Below, piece after piece: positions 13,166 through 24,924 of a DNA stretch of 64,000 bases. Positions within the stretch are counted from its first letter, which is position 1; every line of letters begins with the position of its first letter. The translations under genes and the position numbers were made by a program. The DNA lies in assembly GCA_025618425.1 (NCBI GenBank), contig CM046832.1, positions 69,919,707-69,983,706 of the forward strand. Direction: 5' to 3'. The notes under the pieces are model-generated. The model ran no database searches. It was given only the letters and a program-made list of their open reading frames with translations, and was not told the DNA's origin. This DNA comes from Heliocidaris tuberculata. Its lineage: Eukaryota > Echinodermata > Echinoidea > Camarodonta > Echinometridae.

Positions 13166-13214
13166 ATATGAATAATTCATAAGGTTTTCAATACAATGTA
13201 TACCTCTTGTATGG
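13042..13214. repeat. Inverted repeat with a (TA)n core
   Basis: The left arm (CATACAAGAGG, then CATACATTGTATT and ATGAATTATTC) is mirrored by the right arm (GAATAATTCAT, AATACAATGTATACCTCTTGTATG). The centre is a TA dinucleotide run of about 40 bases at 13115-13157. It is probably a small foldback element whose loop has expanded as a microsatellite. Confidence 0.75.
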
Positions 13215-13235
13215 CTGTTTTCTATATAATTGATT

Positions 13236-13305
13236 TGCTGAGAGCTAGAAGGGCATTATTATACTCCTTGATATAGAGTATACACCCTTCTGGCTCTCAG
13301 CAGAT
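13236..13305. repeat. Short hairpin repeat, family H, copy 2
   Basis: GCTGAGAGCTAGAAGGG is paired with CCCTTCTGGCTCTCAGCAG across an AT-rich loop. This is one of the best-preserved copies of the six-member family. Confidence 0.8.
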
Positions 13306-13377
13306 GATAATCATGATTTTAATACAGCCATGTGATGTGGGAAGCTTTTGTTTTTTAAAAAAAATCCCCTTTTGTCC

Positions 13378-13748
13378 TTAAAGATATAGTTGAGTTCTGA
13401 TAATGAGAAAGAAAATGTCTCAAAACAATTTGGAAAGGTTGATCATGTCTACCTAAGAATTGACGTATACTGTGAGGTGTTGGAATCATCAAAATGATAA
13501 GAAATTGACCAATCTCGCTGGAAAGTGCATGTACTGCGCACATAAATTGGTATATGGGACTGCACACATGAATGTTCGACTCAAACACTTCAGCTGTTTC
13601 TCATCAGTTTACGAATATGTGGCCATTTGCAGAGCAATCTTTTTTCAGGGGACATTTCTACTATGATGTTCTTCCAAACTGACGTAAAAAGAACGAGAAA
13701 GCTTACAAATTATTTTTCACCTTTCCCAGAACTCAACCTTCTCTTTAA
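13378..13748. mobile_element. TTAA-bounded MITE, family D, copy 2
   Basis: Ends TTAAAGATATAGTTGAGTTC and CAGAACTCAACCTTCTC then TTTAA form inverted repeats with TTAA at both edges. The right half (GGGGACATTTCTACTATGAT and flanks) matches the inverted copy at 56251. It is longer than the 4737 copy because the interior retains sequence deleted there. Confidence 0.8.
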
Positions 13749-13763
13749 CCTTGAGTAAGACCA

Positions 13764-13901
13764 GGGGAGCGTTTCATCAAGCGTTTTGTCAGTGATTTTA
13801 CCGACAAATTTGCTCTCAGCCAATCAGATGCAAGGATTTCAGTAGCTTATAACAGTTGTCGGATAAAAATCACTGACAAAACGCTTGATGAAACGCTCCC
13901 C
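13764..13901. mobile_element. Compact foldback element with 36-base perfect ends
   Basis: 138 bases bounded by GGGGAGCGTTTCATCAAGCG and its exact reverse complement. The perfect match runs 36 bases inward, through TTTTGTCAGTGATTTT. The loop holds a CCAATCAG box. The perfect arms suggest a recent or selected structure. No coding capacity. Confidence 0.85.
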
Positions 13902-16267
13902 AGTTCTCAAATTGGCTCATAGAACTTTTAAATGATAAACATTGCTTTACGACATTTACACACACTGTACAATTATTTTATCTTATGAAGTGATGCTTAG
14001 AATTCTTCATAGCCTTGCATTCTTTATCTGCTTGTCATATTGCTATAGCATTTTCACACGACCAAAATTTTATTGTTTACTACGGCTATAGAGTTTTTGT
14101 TAGATGCAATGTGTAGTATCCCTCTTGAAAAAGTGGCCAACTTTTTGTCCTGATGCACCCAGTCGTTTCAGAAGATTGTAGAGTCTGTTTCTAGACTAAC
14201 TTCTCTCAGCAGGCTACCTGACTCATTAAACATTCAAGACCTAAGGCAAGGCAAAAAACAAATTGTGGTAAAGAGCAGACTTAATTAGTTAATCTAATTG
14301 CCATTTATCAAGGGGAAACAAAAATTGAGAAGGGTGCCCTGGTTCTGGATAATCAAAACCCTCAAGAAAGAATTTTGTCCTTTAAAAGAAAGATGGAAAT
14401 GATGGATGATTTGATGAAGTCGTGGTTGTCTAATTCAATGTGAAGCCCTCTTCCTGTACGATGCATGTCTAAGCAGGTCAGGATCGTATTCATGACATGC
14501 TTGAGTTAGCATCATGGATAGTATGCATGTCGTTGACATTTCAATTCATTAATTATCTTTATTTGGTGAAATGAAATGAAGGGCTCTGTCCTTCCTTCCT
14601 TGTTTTGAGATTCTAATTAGCATCAATGTCATTTTGACTTGATGAATTTGGGTTGATTTGGAATATATTAATAACAACAACCCCCATGTTTTATTCAGTC
14701 TGTATTGGTCCATAGTTTAATGGAAAGTAATTTGAACCCTGATTCTAACTATGGTGTATGTTTTGGAACATATATTTCTTGTGATTTAAAGAATATTAAT
14801 TGAAATGTATACTTTCAAAATTTGATATCTGTGAAGTCTGTACTATTTGAGACAAAATCAGAAACAGAAGAACTAGAGGGTAATTAGTTCTCCTGTTTTG
14901 GAGACTAACATTTGCTTTAACGGGGTAAAAAAAGTCCTATTATCCTCCAAATTCTTGTCTGGCAGACATCAGCTTTCTCTGCCAGTAGCACTGAAGTTTA
15001 TACATAATATAAAAGACTTGTTGTTAACTTCAGTGCTTTTTCAGAGTATGAAAAACATATTTGTGAGAAGGAGTTATTCAAAGAATTTAGAATTAGAAGT
15101 CACTGTGTATCTTTCTTTATTTCATACTTTTCTTCAGAAGTAGGATAGTAGAAGAAGTAGTAATACGACTCCCTTTACATTATGTCTTTCTCAAAGACTT
15201 GTCCAAAATGGACACCTATACTTCTTATTTAGATGTGAATGTACTATAAGGTTGATTCTTCAGGTTGAAGCATGAACTTGTCTCCTCAGAGACCAAGTGT
15301 CAATTTGCTTAGGGTAGGCAACGTTACAGTCGAATCCCCAACGTATTTGCCCAAGAAATATGTGGCCCTCCCGAATCAGTCATGCGGAGATGAGTGAGAT
15401 GTGGAGATGTGATATTTAACGGTGAGAAATTGCATGAATATCAATGGAACGAGAAGAATAGCCTGTAATTCATGAATGTTGGAGGCCATTGCTGCTGTGT
15501 ACCAGTTATTGGATGCATTTTTAATTTTCCATTACTGGCAAACGAGATAAGGACATGGAGAAGATTTGGTTGGGAAACTTTTTTTGTGCCAGATAGACAT
15601 TTTTAGGTTTACCTTTATGTATGTATGTCTATATTTCATCAACTAATTTTCTTTAAATGTAGTGAACTCAAGCACAATTTCTGATTGCAGTATTTGATCT
15701 TAACTACCATCATAAACATGGATTAGGCTACAGAGAGATGATAGTGAACTAAAAATTCTTCAGAGAGAAATTGAAGTATACCTTATTTCTGGAGAGCCAG
15801 GAGGACATTAACCCATTTTTTTTTTTGTAAATGTAAAGTTAATACCCTCTGTCTCTCAGCCAGCAAAATCATGAATAGATACTTTATATGAATTTTATGG
15901 TAAAGATTAAAATAGAGAAAACAAATCTCAAAGAAGAGAACCCCCTTTTGCTAGAACAAATTTTAAGGAAAAATGGGGCATTACCATTGGAAGTGGAGTG
16001 TGCACTTCAACAGATGTTCACTTTGTAAATTAGAAATGACACACAGACCACACTGAAGCATGGTTGGATCTTAACAATGTGGTAAGATTGAAGTAATTTA
16101 GTTAGAACATGGAATCATGTCAGTCTGACTATTGCTTTGAATATTTAATCAGATCATCAGGATTTTTCATATTCTCCAGAGTAGTTCTACCTTCAAAAGA
16201 GACATATTTTTAAGTGCAGCTCTGTGATGTTGTCATATTTCTCATACAAGAAGCATACTCTGTGGAA
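13902..16267. other. Intron sequence; only a hairpin repeat recognised
   Basis: Apart from the family H hairpin at 15789-15866, I see only unstructured AT-rich DNA. Confidence 0.5.
15789..15866. repeat. Short hairpin repeat, family H, copy 3
   Basis: TGGAGAGCCAGGAGGACATT is paired with AATACCCTCTGTCTCTCAGC around a poly-T containing loop. Diverged from copies 2 and 4 but has the same arms. Confidence 0.6.
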
Positions 16268-16648
16268 TTAATGGGGAAGTCTACCCTGAAATCAAGCTCA
16301 TGTAGAAGAATGAAGAAATAATCAGTGAAAAGGGCCAAAATTTTTAAAAATTAGTTTGAAGATCTTTACATTAGATTGCAACTCTATGCTATCCTCTGTG
16401 AGCTGCTTTCAATTTGGATTACATGTCAAATTTTCTAGAAATATCCCCATGGATTCTTTTTTTAAAAAGAGTTACATAGAGGAGAAGTGTAAAAACATGT
16501 TTACAACTATATATTTTGGGGACAGGTTTGAGAAAATCTCCTCTTTCATTATTAGATAATAATTTCTTTAAAACTTCAAGTAACTTCTTCTTAGATTTTA
16601 AAAATTATATCCAACTCAACGTATTGTCAGGCTAGACTTCCCCTTTAA
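16268..16648. mobile_element. TTAA-bounded MITE, family C (related to B)
   Basis: TTAATGGGGAAGTCTACCCT at the left and GGCTAGACTTCCCCTTTAA at the right are inverted ends with TTAA edges. The tip resembles the 11070 element (GGGAAAGTCTACCCTG), but the interior differs. No ORF of note. Confidence 0.75.
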
Positions 16649-19600
16649 GTTTTCACTTCTTTATCGAGAAGTTGCCAACTCCAAGGATCATACGATTGTC
16701 ATCCCCCTGAATACAGTTCGCTCCTGTATTCTTCTGTTTCTGGATGTAAATCTCTATACCGGTAATTCTCTCACGTCATCCGTGAACCATTGCTGATTAT
16801 TGTCTCTGTTGCAGATGATCCTTGGGGTTTGTTTCATTAGTCATCTATCTCTGGGACTTTGTTAGGATTACGAGCATGGATGGGGAAATGGGATTATGAT
16901 AATGGTGTCCTTGAAGGGGGTATCTATGCATCCAGGGTAAGCAGTATATCAAGGGGATTAGCTACATGGAGCTGCTTTCTAATGGAGCTCTAGATTCTCT
17001 CCTCACAGATCACTACTGTATGCTCTAATTAACTTGTTGTCTATGAACTGAATGAGAAAAATTTATATACCTGTAGGCATTCGTGACTTCATTATTCATC
17101 TCAAGAAATTAATGATTTCGAGGAAGATCAGGTTCCAAAAGAATTGCTTGGAAAGATACAATGTATATCTTTCGAGTATCTTGAACCTGCCTGACATTTC
17201 GTATGAAACATAGAACAGACACCATTACACAGTGTAACAATGAAGGATTAAATCATTAGTCATTACTAGATACCAAGAAATACCTGTAGTTATTTTAGAG
17301 GAACATCAGTTGCAAAAAGATATGTTATCATTTTACTTTGACCTTAACCAGGTACCATTTCAGATAAAAAGAATCTAGACATCATCATACTGTTCATCTC
17401 ATGCCAACCATGTTGGGAGTAGGCTGTAGGGTGAAGACCCCGAGTTGAAGGGGGGGGGGGGAGGGGTGTTGAAAGTTTACCTTTTCACCTCTGGACTGAT
17501 GTAAATTGGCCACATTCCTGCCATCTCATGATGAGAGAGGTAATCCTGTCTGAGCTCACAGCTCCTCTCATTACAGATCATCACAGAGCTCTTCTTACTG
17601 GGTCTTATGACAGGATAGATGGCTGGATGAGTTTGACAGAGAAAGACAGAGAGGAAGAGAAGAGGGAGGAGGATTTGACACCACAGATACACAGGAGTGA
17701 TGAGCAATTTTGCTCTAGAAAGCTTCAAAAGTGCTCTAAAAAGTGACAAAGTCTCACTTTTTAAAATCTCAGAACAAAGCTTAAACAAACAAACAAAAAA
17801 TGTAATGGTTTTAGCACTGCCCCAAAACAGATGCTAGGAGGCTTTCCCCATTACTTTTACAGAATATAAGAATGCATTCTTGAACCAATATGTGCTGGTA
17901 TATGTGAATACACTTTAGCTAGATATTAAAATTCTTTTTATTTCAAATCAATTTTCTCCCAGTGAAGTCAATCTAGTTGCATGTTTCATCAAAATTGGCA
18001 GGAATTTTTTTTTTGGAAATTGCATTGTTGTGTGAATGAAGACATGGAAAGCAATATGGATGCATAGTCAGGAATACACTGCTGATAATGAGGATCAAAG
18101 AATTTAGCTCACTTTCCCTGAGGGATTTGGAGAGTATTTCCACGGTGATGATAGAATGTATAATTGTGTCTGTCTCTCAATCAGCACATTAAGACAGTTA
18201 TTAGGAGAAGGATAAACTGGCAAACAAATTTTGTGGAATAGATGGATAGATGGAAGGTACAGAAAAGTGAATTTCTGATGATGACTATGTCACAGGAGCT
18301 GACGAAGTTCAAGTTGTCTGATAAATTGGAACAACATGAACTGTTGTTTAATTAAAGTATGAAATAAAAGATAAGAGATTCTAGTCAATGCATGTAGGCT
18401 GCTGGCTGGTCCTCATGTTTAGCCCCTTTTACACTCCCAAAATACTCCCCAAATAAGAGTTCACATTATGGGATCACTGTACTGACACTACAAGGCAGTG
18501 AGCTGTTCTGATCTAGCATATCAGTTATCACTGGATGTTGTCCAGGGGCACAGTACATGTGTGTTTCTAAGAGTGCTCTGTTGATTTATATAATAAAATT
18601 TAGCAACAAATTAAAGCATGCTATAAATAGTTCTTAACACCACTGGAGCATTTTTTGCTCTTTATTAGAGTGATCCTATTTGTAGGTGTATGTGTATAGG
18701 TCTCGGAGTGCTCATGCACATGAAGATGTTGTGTAACCAGTGACTAGTCCTATATATGGACCATTTCAGAATACACAATGCTCTACACAAATAGAAGAAT
18801 ATTTGCCTTTATACCTATCTTTATGAATTTATATGCCTATCTGTGGTGTACATGTAGTTGGTTCATCTTGGGTAGATGTGAAAATCACATTCATTCCGTT
18901 TTCTTGTCTGATTACTCCATTTTCCCTCATGATATATTCCATTTCTTTAATTAATATTCATGTGTGAGTGTCACTTTTATTTTGTGTTATAAAAATTGAA
19001 GAAAAAAAAAAAGAATTGAATACTCTTCCCTTTTATCTGCATATGTACTTCTGACATCACTTCACTTTTCAAAATATTTCTCCTCTCCTTTAAATTGTCA
19101 GATGAAAACTGTTATTAAAATATTGCTTAAACCCTCTTCTAAATTTGATCTTTACAAATTGTCTCACAGTGCTGCCTTAGAATGCTCTGAATGACTTGAA
19201 TAAAAGAGAGCATTAGCTTGAAATAGTTTAGCATGCATTTGATCGTCAGATTAGTCTAATGTTCTTCAAAACATATTTACAAAGCGTGCCTGACTGCTAA
19301 TAAAGAAGGGCTGTCGCTACTTTGATACCATATTCCTCAGCTCATGTTTTTAAGTGCCATAAAGAGAACTCTTCATGGTTCCTTGAAAACTGGAAAGAAA
19401 TCTGCTGGAAAGGACATGCATGTTCTCTGCTTTGGTTATGAAGCATATTGTCTTACATGTCGTTAGAAAAATATGACTTTATCGTCTATACTTGTTTTCA
19501 TTACGTGAAAATGTCATCATCATAGAGTTACTGTCTTAGTAGATGCAGGTCAGATCTTTTTCTTCCAGTTTTGTATCTTGGAGATGTGATACGTGATGCT

Positions 19601-22261
19601 GATGATATTGTAAAATTTCCATAGGTAATGAAATTTGACACTTATGTGATTTTCATGTCAGTGACATTATTTCAAGGCAGATGTGGATTATGAAGGAAGA
19701 GCATAAGAAATGTCTGCAATTTCAGAACTGTGTGGCTGTGCATAATGAAGTGTTTTCATTTATTGGGGATAGATTTCATGTAATTGATGTATTACATGCA
19801 CATGCACTGAATATGAAAGTGATAATGAGAAAAGTAGAGAGCTTGTTTGAGAAATGAAAGATGAGAAGGCAAAAAAGAACTAAAAATTGATTGTAAGAAA
19901 AGACATTTTCTCTTGTCCAGCAACAATCATCTTGATATTGCTTTTACAGTTTTGTAGAAAAAAAAAACGCTTGTAATCGAGGCTCATGTTTTCAGTGAGA
20001 TGGAGCCAAGTTTGTGAAACTTTTTTGAAGTGCAGGAAATCTCTTTTGTTATTCATGTCTTGTGAGACACAAGTGTTATGGATATCAGTACTTGGAGAGA
20101 GAGACTTTCAATAAAAAGAATGACTTCAGACTTTTCATTTGATTTTTGCATAAACTGAACTTTACAGAAGCACAGAGAATTCTAGCAATCCAAGTTCTGT
20201 AATAGATTTTGAGAAGTCGCTCTGCCTCATCTTCAATTATTTCTTCATAGGGCACCTCATATTCATACTGTGACGTATGCCTCTTTCTCACTTGTCACCT
20301 TCACTTATTTTTAATATGAATCCTTTCCGAGGCATGTGTCTGTTGACATATGACCTGTCTGTACTAAACAATGTGAAATGAATGGTTCCTTTGGTCCGTG
20401 TTTCTCTGACTATAACACTTCATTCAGATCAGGAATACACATAGTGGTTTAATTGGTCTTGAATCATAGGGATGATTCAACAGTGGTCTGCAGGTTTAAG
20501 GTCAGTTTTTAAAGAAATTGAACTTAAAGTATTGTTCAAATTTGAGGGGGGGGGGGGCGGAAAGTGAGGGGAGGGGGTGGAATGGAATCGGATTTGATGC
20601 AAAATTAATATGAAGGGTTACAGATTTTTTTATGGACTGTAGCAAGATAACTGAGAAAAACAAGCACGAAGGAAAATTTATATCAAATAACTGAGATTGG
20701 TTTTGTCATGGTAAATTTGCCAAATAAGACATGTAATTGACAAAAAAACAAAATATGCTGATTTCTCTTTAGGCTCAATAAATTGTCTTGCTTAAAATCT
20801 TCAATCATACCAAGAAGTGTGTTGCATTCTTTACAAGTCTATCTGCGCGCACGTGTATCACTCCTCCTGTACTGCACTTCCCACCATGAGGAGCCTTGAA
20901 CATTAATCACGAAAAAAAGTAAATCTCTGCTTTTAGAAATACTTATATCTATTTCCCTTTTCAACAATTTAATTCAATTAAAACAGAATATCAATATTGA
21001 AGAAAAACAGAAGCTGCTGAGCGTAAAAATGTGATCATGTAGTGACAGGGTGTTTTTGTTGATTGGTTAGAAGTGCTTCTTGTGGTGGAAACTAACCAGT
21101 TAACATGTATATTAAAAGAGTAAGAGTTCTAAGTTCGAACTTTCTTATTTGGACTTCTATTGGCTGTACAGAATTCCTGCCAATTCTATATGAATTAATC
21201 AGCTTGCCTTTTGTCATCATGGTCATTAAGAAATTTTTTTCTTGTTGCCATTTTGAATTACATGTACATACGTCTCCAACGAATTGCAAAATATATTTTA
21301 ATTTTCATACTAGTCATAGCATTGACTTACTTTAACTTGATAATAAATATGTATTATCGAACTAAAATATGGAAAAAGAAAATATCAATCAATACTTAAT
21401 TTGCTGAAAATGATGAAATCTCTGGTGTGTTAAGACTGATCACTCAATCGATCTGCGTGCGCGCATGTGTATATAGGCTTGTCATTGTGATGATCATTCA
21501 GATGATCATTCATGTTATACGCAGATGCAACAAATTACGTGAAACTTATTGACATGTCTATTTAAAGCAAATTAAGATAGTTTTATCAGTCTCTATGTCT
21601 CTAAAAATTATATACCTTGAAAAAGTACACATTGTGAAGCAGAAATGACAAAACTATTTTCATTGATTTGAACCCTCTCCCAAAAACCACCAATAAGAAG
21701 AAAAGTAAGATGTGAGATTGATGATAGTTTGTCACTAGTTTCTCAAACTGACGTATCTACAGTGCGTGTACATCGGTTCGTAAAACCATTAACAATATAT
21801 ACACTTTTCTGTGCATTTTGACCACTCCTTCTCCAGATGAAGAAAAAGCTATCTTGTGAGACAGACTTTTAGAAAGGATATGACCAACAATACATCTGTC
21901 AAAAACATTGAAACAGTTAAACCTAACAAGTTATGATTACCAGTTGTACAGTGTCCAAACAAGGCTGAATCCCAGACTGTTTTGAAGCTCTGGCCAGAAA
22001 TGATTTCAATTTCCACAATCTGAGAAGCAGATTTGTGTAATGGGGATTTCTTGTTTCCTGTTTGTATGAATCAATTCTCTCGGAAGTGAAGAAAACACGG
22101 AATTTCTGTCTGATAGAGTCATAATGGCAGTCAATCCGTCTGCTTCTCTTTTGTGGTTGTCAGGGGCAACCATTGGACAAAGCATCAATTGTCTTCTCCT
22201 TAAATTGATGAGTAATCACTGACAATAGAGAGCTGTCTCTTTTGATGTAGATCTCAGCACT
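16649..22261. other. Intron sequence with G-tracts; no gene recognised
   Basis: Contains 12-G runs at 17450-17461 and 20546-20557, and alternating purine-pyrimidine GCGCGCAC-type tracts near 20843 and 21455. A minus-strand frame at 20085-20291 has a somewhat coding-like acidic start but no recognisable family (see findings). Nothing else could be assigned. Confidence 0.5.
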
Positions 22262-22732
22262 CTGAAACTACCCTGGGTAAAGAGAAGCCTCTATCTGGCT
22301 GCCTCAATCACAGCAGGGAGAAGAGAGGGATTATTTTTTTGAGGGGTATTTGAAGGGGTGCGAGAGGATTGGCCAAAGGGTAAAGAGAAGTCTTCATCCC
22401 CTCTGTCTCATTCGTAGACAGCAGAATGAGATTCCTTTTTGAGGAATCTTTTTAGAGGTGCAAGAAAGGTCTCCATCTGCCTTACTCACAGGGAGCAGAA
22501 ATAGATATCATTTTGAGGGGTCTTTGAAGGGGTGTGAGAGGATTTGTGCAAAGGGCAAAGAGAAGTATCCATCCACCTGTCTCACTTACAGGTAGAAGAG
22601 AGAACTTCTTTTTGAGAGGTCTTTGAAGGGGTGAAAGAAAGAAAGCAGTCCCCCTGCATTTGCTTTACTCCCAGATAGCTGAAACAAATTCCTTTTTTTG
22701 GGTCTTTGGAGGGGAGCAAAAGTATTTGTGAC
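22262..22732. repeat. Diverged minisatellite, units of about 85-105 bases
   Basis: The phrases TTTTTGAGGGGTCTTTGAAG, GGTGTGAGAGGATT, AAAGAGAAG and CATC-x-x-CCTGTCTCACT recur in the same order about four to five times, with substitutions and small indels. Landmark AGAGAAG occurs near 22281, 22383 and 22557. Some unit edges include CTTACTCACAGG-like text. Confidence 0.8.
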
Positions 22733-23155
22733 TTGGCTATCAGTGAGATCCTAAGCTCCTGAGAGAGACATCACTGGCATGAAGCGTGAATCATTCATGT
22801 TGCGTGACTTCCAGGTGAAAATCAAGATGACCCTGTTTTCCCTTTCAATGCAAATGTGCCCTTCCTCAAATGATTTGATGAGAGTGTATCCTTGCCAAAC
22901 ACATTTGTGTACAGATTAGCCCTATGTTACAAAGAGAGCTTAAATCATGTTATTAAATAAAAGTTAATTTTCGTGAGGGATGGGGAATTGGGAAAAAAAA
23001 CATTTACTTGAATAGTATGTCATCTGTTGTGAGCTTGCATGCATACATATGAATTCTGAACAAGGTAAGGAAAGAAATCTGCTCCATTAAAGCTCATAGA
23101 CAGTATTGGTAGCAAAAAGGAAATTGGAAGAAACGTGTTAAATTCAGTCTCATGT

Positions 23156-23348
23156 TGTTCTCCTTGTATCAAAAGATGTTTGTAAGGGATCATTTGGTAT
23201 TCCATCTATGATTTCCAGTGAATTTCATTGTAAATATCTGTAAGTAACACCAGTATCTTACATGTAGTATTGGTAGTATCTTGCTATTTATCAACAAAAA
23301 TCCAAGAAACCTGACGTAGAGTTTTTGAGGGCTTACCAAAACTCTACG
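23156..23348. repeat. Dispersed repeat fragment with adjacent hairpin
   Basis: CTTGTATCAAAAGAT followed by TGATTTCCAGTGAATTTCAT recurs at 55842-55910 (CTTGTATCAAAAGATAC, TGATTTCCATTGAATTTTA). In both places a short hairpin follows within about 100 bases: CGTAGAGTTTT / AAAACTCTACG here at 23315-23348, and AGATAGAGTTGAG / CTCAACTCTGTATCT at 55932. Probably remnants of one element family. Confidence 0.45.
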
Positions 23349-23395
23349 TTTCCTTTAAATGTTGTCCATGCACCTATAGCTTACTATACCTGAGA

Positions 23396-23712
23396 GGGAA
23401 TGGTGTGATGAAGAGAGGGGAGTGGGAGAGAGAGAGACAAACAGACAGACACAGGTTGAGGAAGAGAGAGAGAGCAAGAGCCAGAGAGAAAGAGAGAGAA
23501 AAGAGAAAGAGAGAGATCAAGCGACAGGCACCTAGAAACAGATAAGGGAGAGAAGAGAGGGAGAACACAAGAAAGATAAGAGAGCAGAAGAAGAAGAAGA
23601 ATAGAGGAAGAGGGAGAGAGAGAGAGAGAGAGCAGGTAGGGAGATAGAGAGATGTAGAGGAAGAATGATATAGAGAAAAAAAAATTGAGAGAGAGAAAGC
23701 AGAGAACAGTGA
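23396..23712. repeat. GA-rich purine tract
   Basis: More than 300 bases dominated by GA, GAGAGA, AGACAGACAG and GAAGAAGAAG on the + strand. The reverse reading gives long Ser/Leu-rich frames that are simple-sequence artefacts, not genes. Confidence 0.9.
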
Positions 23713-24907
23713 GAAAGTATACTGTAATCATATTTCATCATGTTATGCTTACAAGAGAATAGAGATTGAGGCATCCATCATATTATTGATCATCATCAGG
23801 TCACCCCTCTATACAAGCACACTCAAGCCTCATCCTCAGGAAAGATCAAGGGCATTGAAAAACACCTGCTGTGAAATCAAATGAAAGACCCCCCTTACAC
23901 CCTTCAGGCTCCTTGTTCTTATTCCACCCTAGCTATACTTAGCTCATTAATCATCATTTTGTGTCACTCTCAATATGATATTTTGGGGAGCAGAAATTAT
24001 GGAGAAAAACCTTTCCTGGCATGTTATCAACAGGTAATAAAATTTATTTGGTGAAGTTGTTTTTATCCAGTATTTGTGATCAAATTCAGTGCTGAATGTT
24101 GAATTGTAAATAGAAAATTCATATTGTTTTCAAGTGCATTTAAAATCCACATGCTTGTATTCTCAAGAGTTAATCTTTTTCATGGTAATGCTGACAGTAG
24201 ATATGTTGGGCTTGGTAAAATGAATTCAATGTTGCCTTTACTGAACATTGTTTATTACTGCAATATCAGAAAAGTCAGAGCGTTGTCTTTTGATTTTCAT
24301 TTCATCCATGACAGTTATATTCTTCAGTAGTTGTAAACATTAAAGAATAATAATTAGCAGGATAATTACCACGATAATTACCATATCTAAATGGTATGGT
24401 GGTTGTACAAACTTCTACATCTGTTTACTTGTATATTTTGTCTATAATTTGTTTCCTCACTGAATATTGTTTAGATGAAAAAGGAATTCATTATAGGTCA
24501 GTGCACTATTTCATGGTTTTAATGTGTTTACTTATAACATATAATGGAGTGTTGTTATAAACATTAACAATCAAGATTTTTCTTTGATGTCCCTTCACTC
24601 TGAGATGTCTACAGCTGATAAATTTCAAGTGTTTGCCTAAACAGGTTGCCATATTTTGTTTTGAACTCTTCTATATAATCAATTCCACATTGAGTGCCCA
24701 TATTATTTTATATTACCTTGAGGAGGAAATGCTACAAGGAACTATCCTAGGTCAGTTTATACTTGATGTACTTGATTATTCCTTCCTGGCCTTTTCCTCT
24801 TGGCTGTATTGAAAGCAAATATTACTTTCCTGACCCAATCTGTAAAACATCCGCCTTCCAGGAATGAAAAGGCCAAGCGAAACTAAGTTGGTTTTTTTTT
24901 TATTCTT

Positions 24908-24924
24908 GGGGGGGGGGGGGGGGG
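24908..24924 (+). repeat. Run of 17 G
   Basis: The longest homopolymer G tract in the window, followed by AAGGGG. It could form a G-quadruplex or R-loop if transcribed. All eight long G runs in the window are on this strand. Confidence 0.9.

Noticed and set aside
23374..23774. Long Ser/Leu-rich frames on the minus strand
   Set aside because: They read through a GA-rich simple repeat; all three frames stay open and show only repeat-derived residues.
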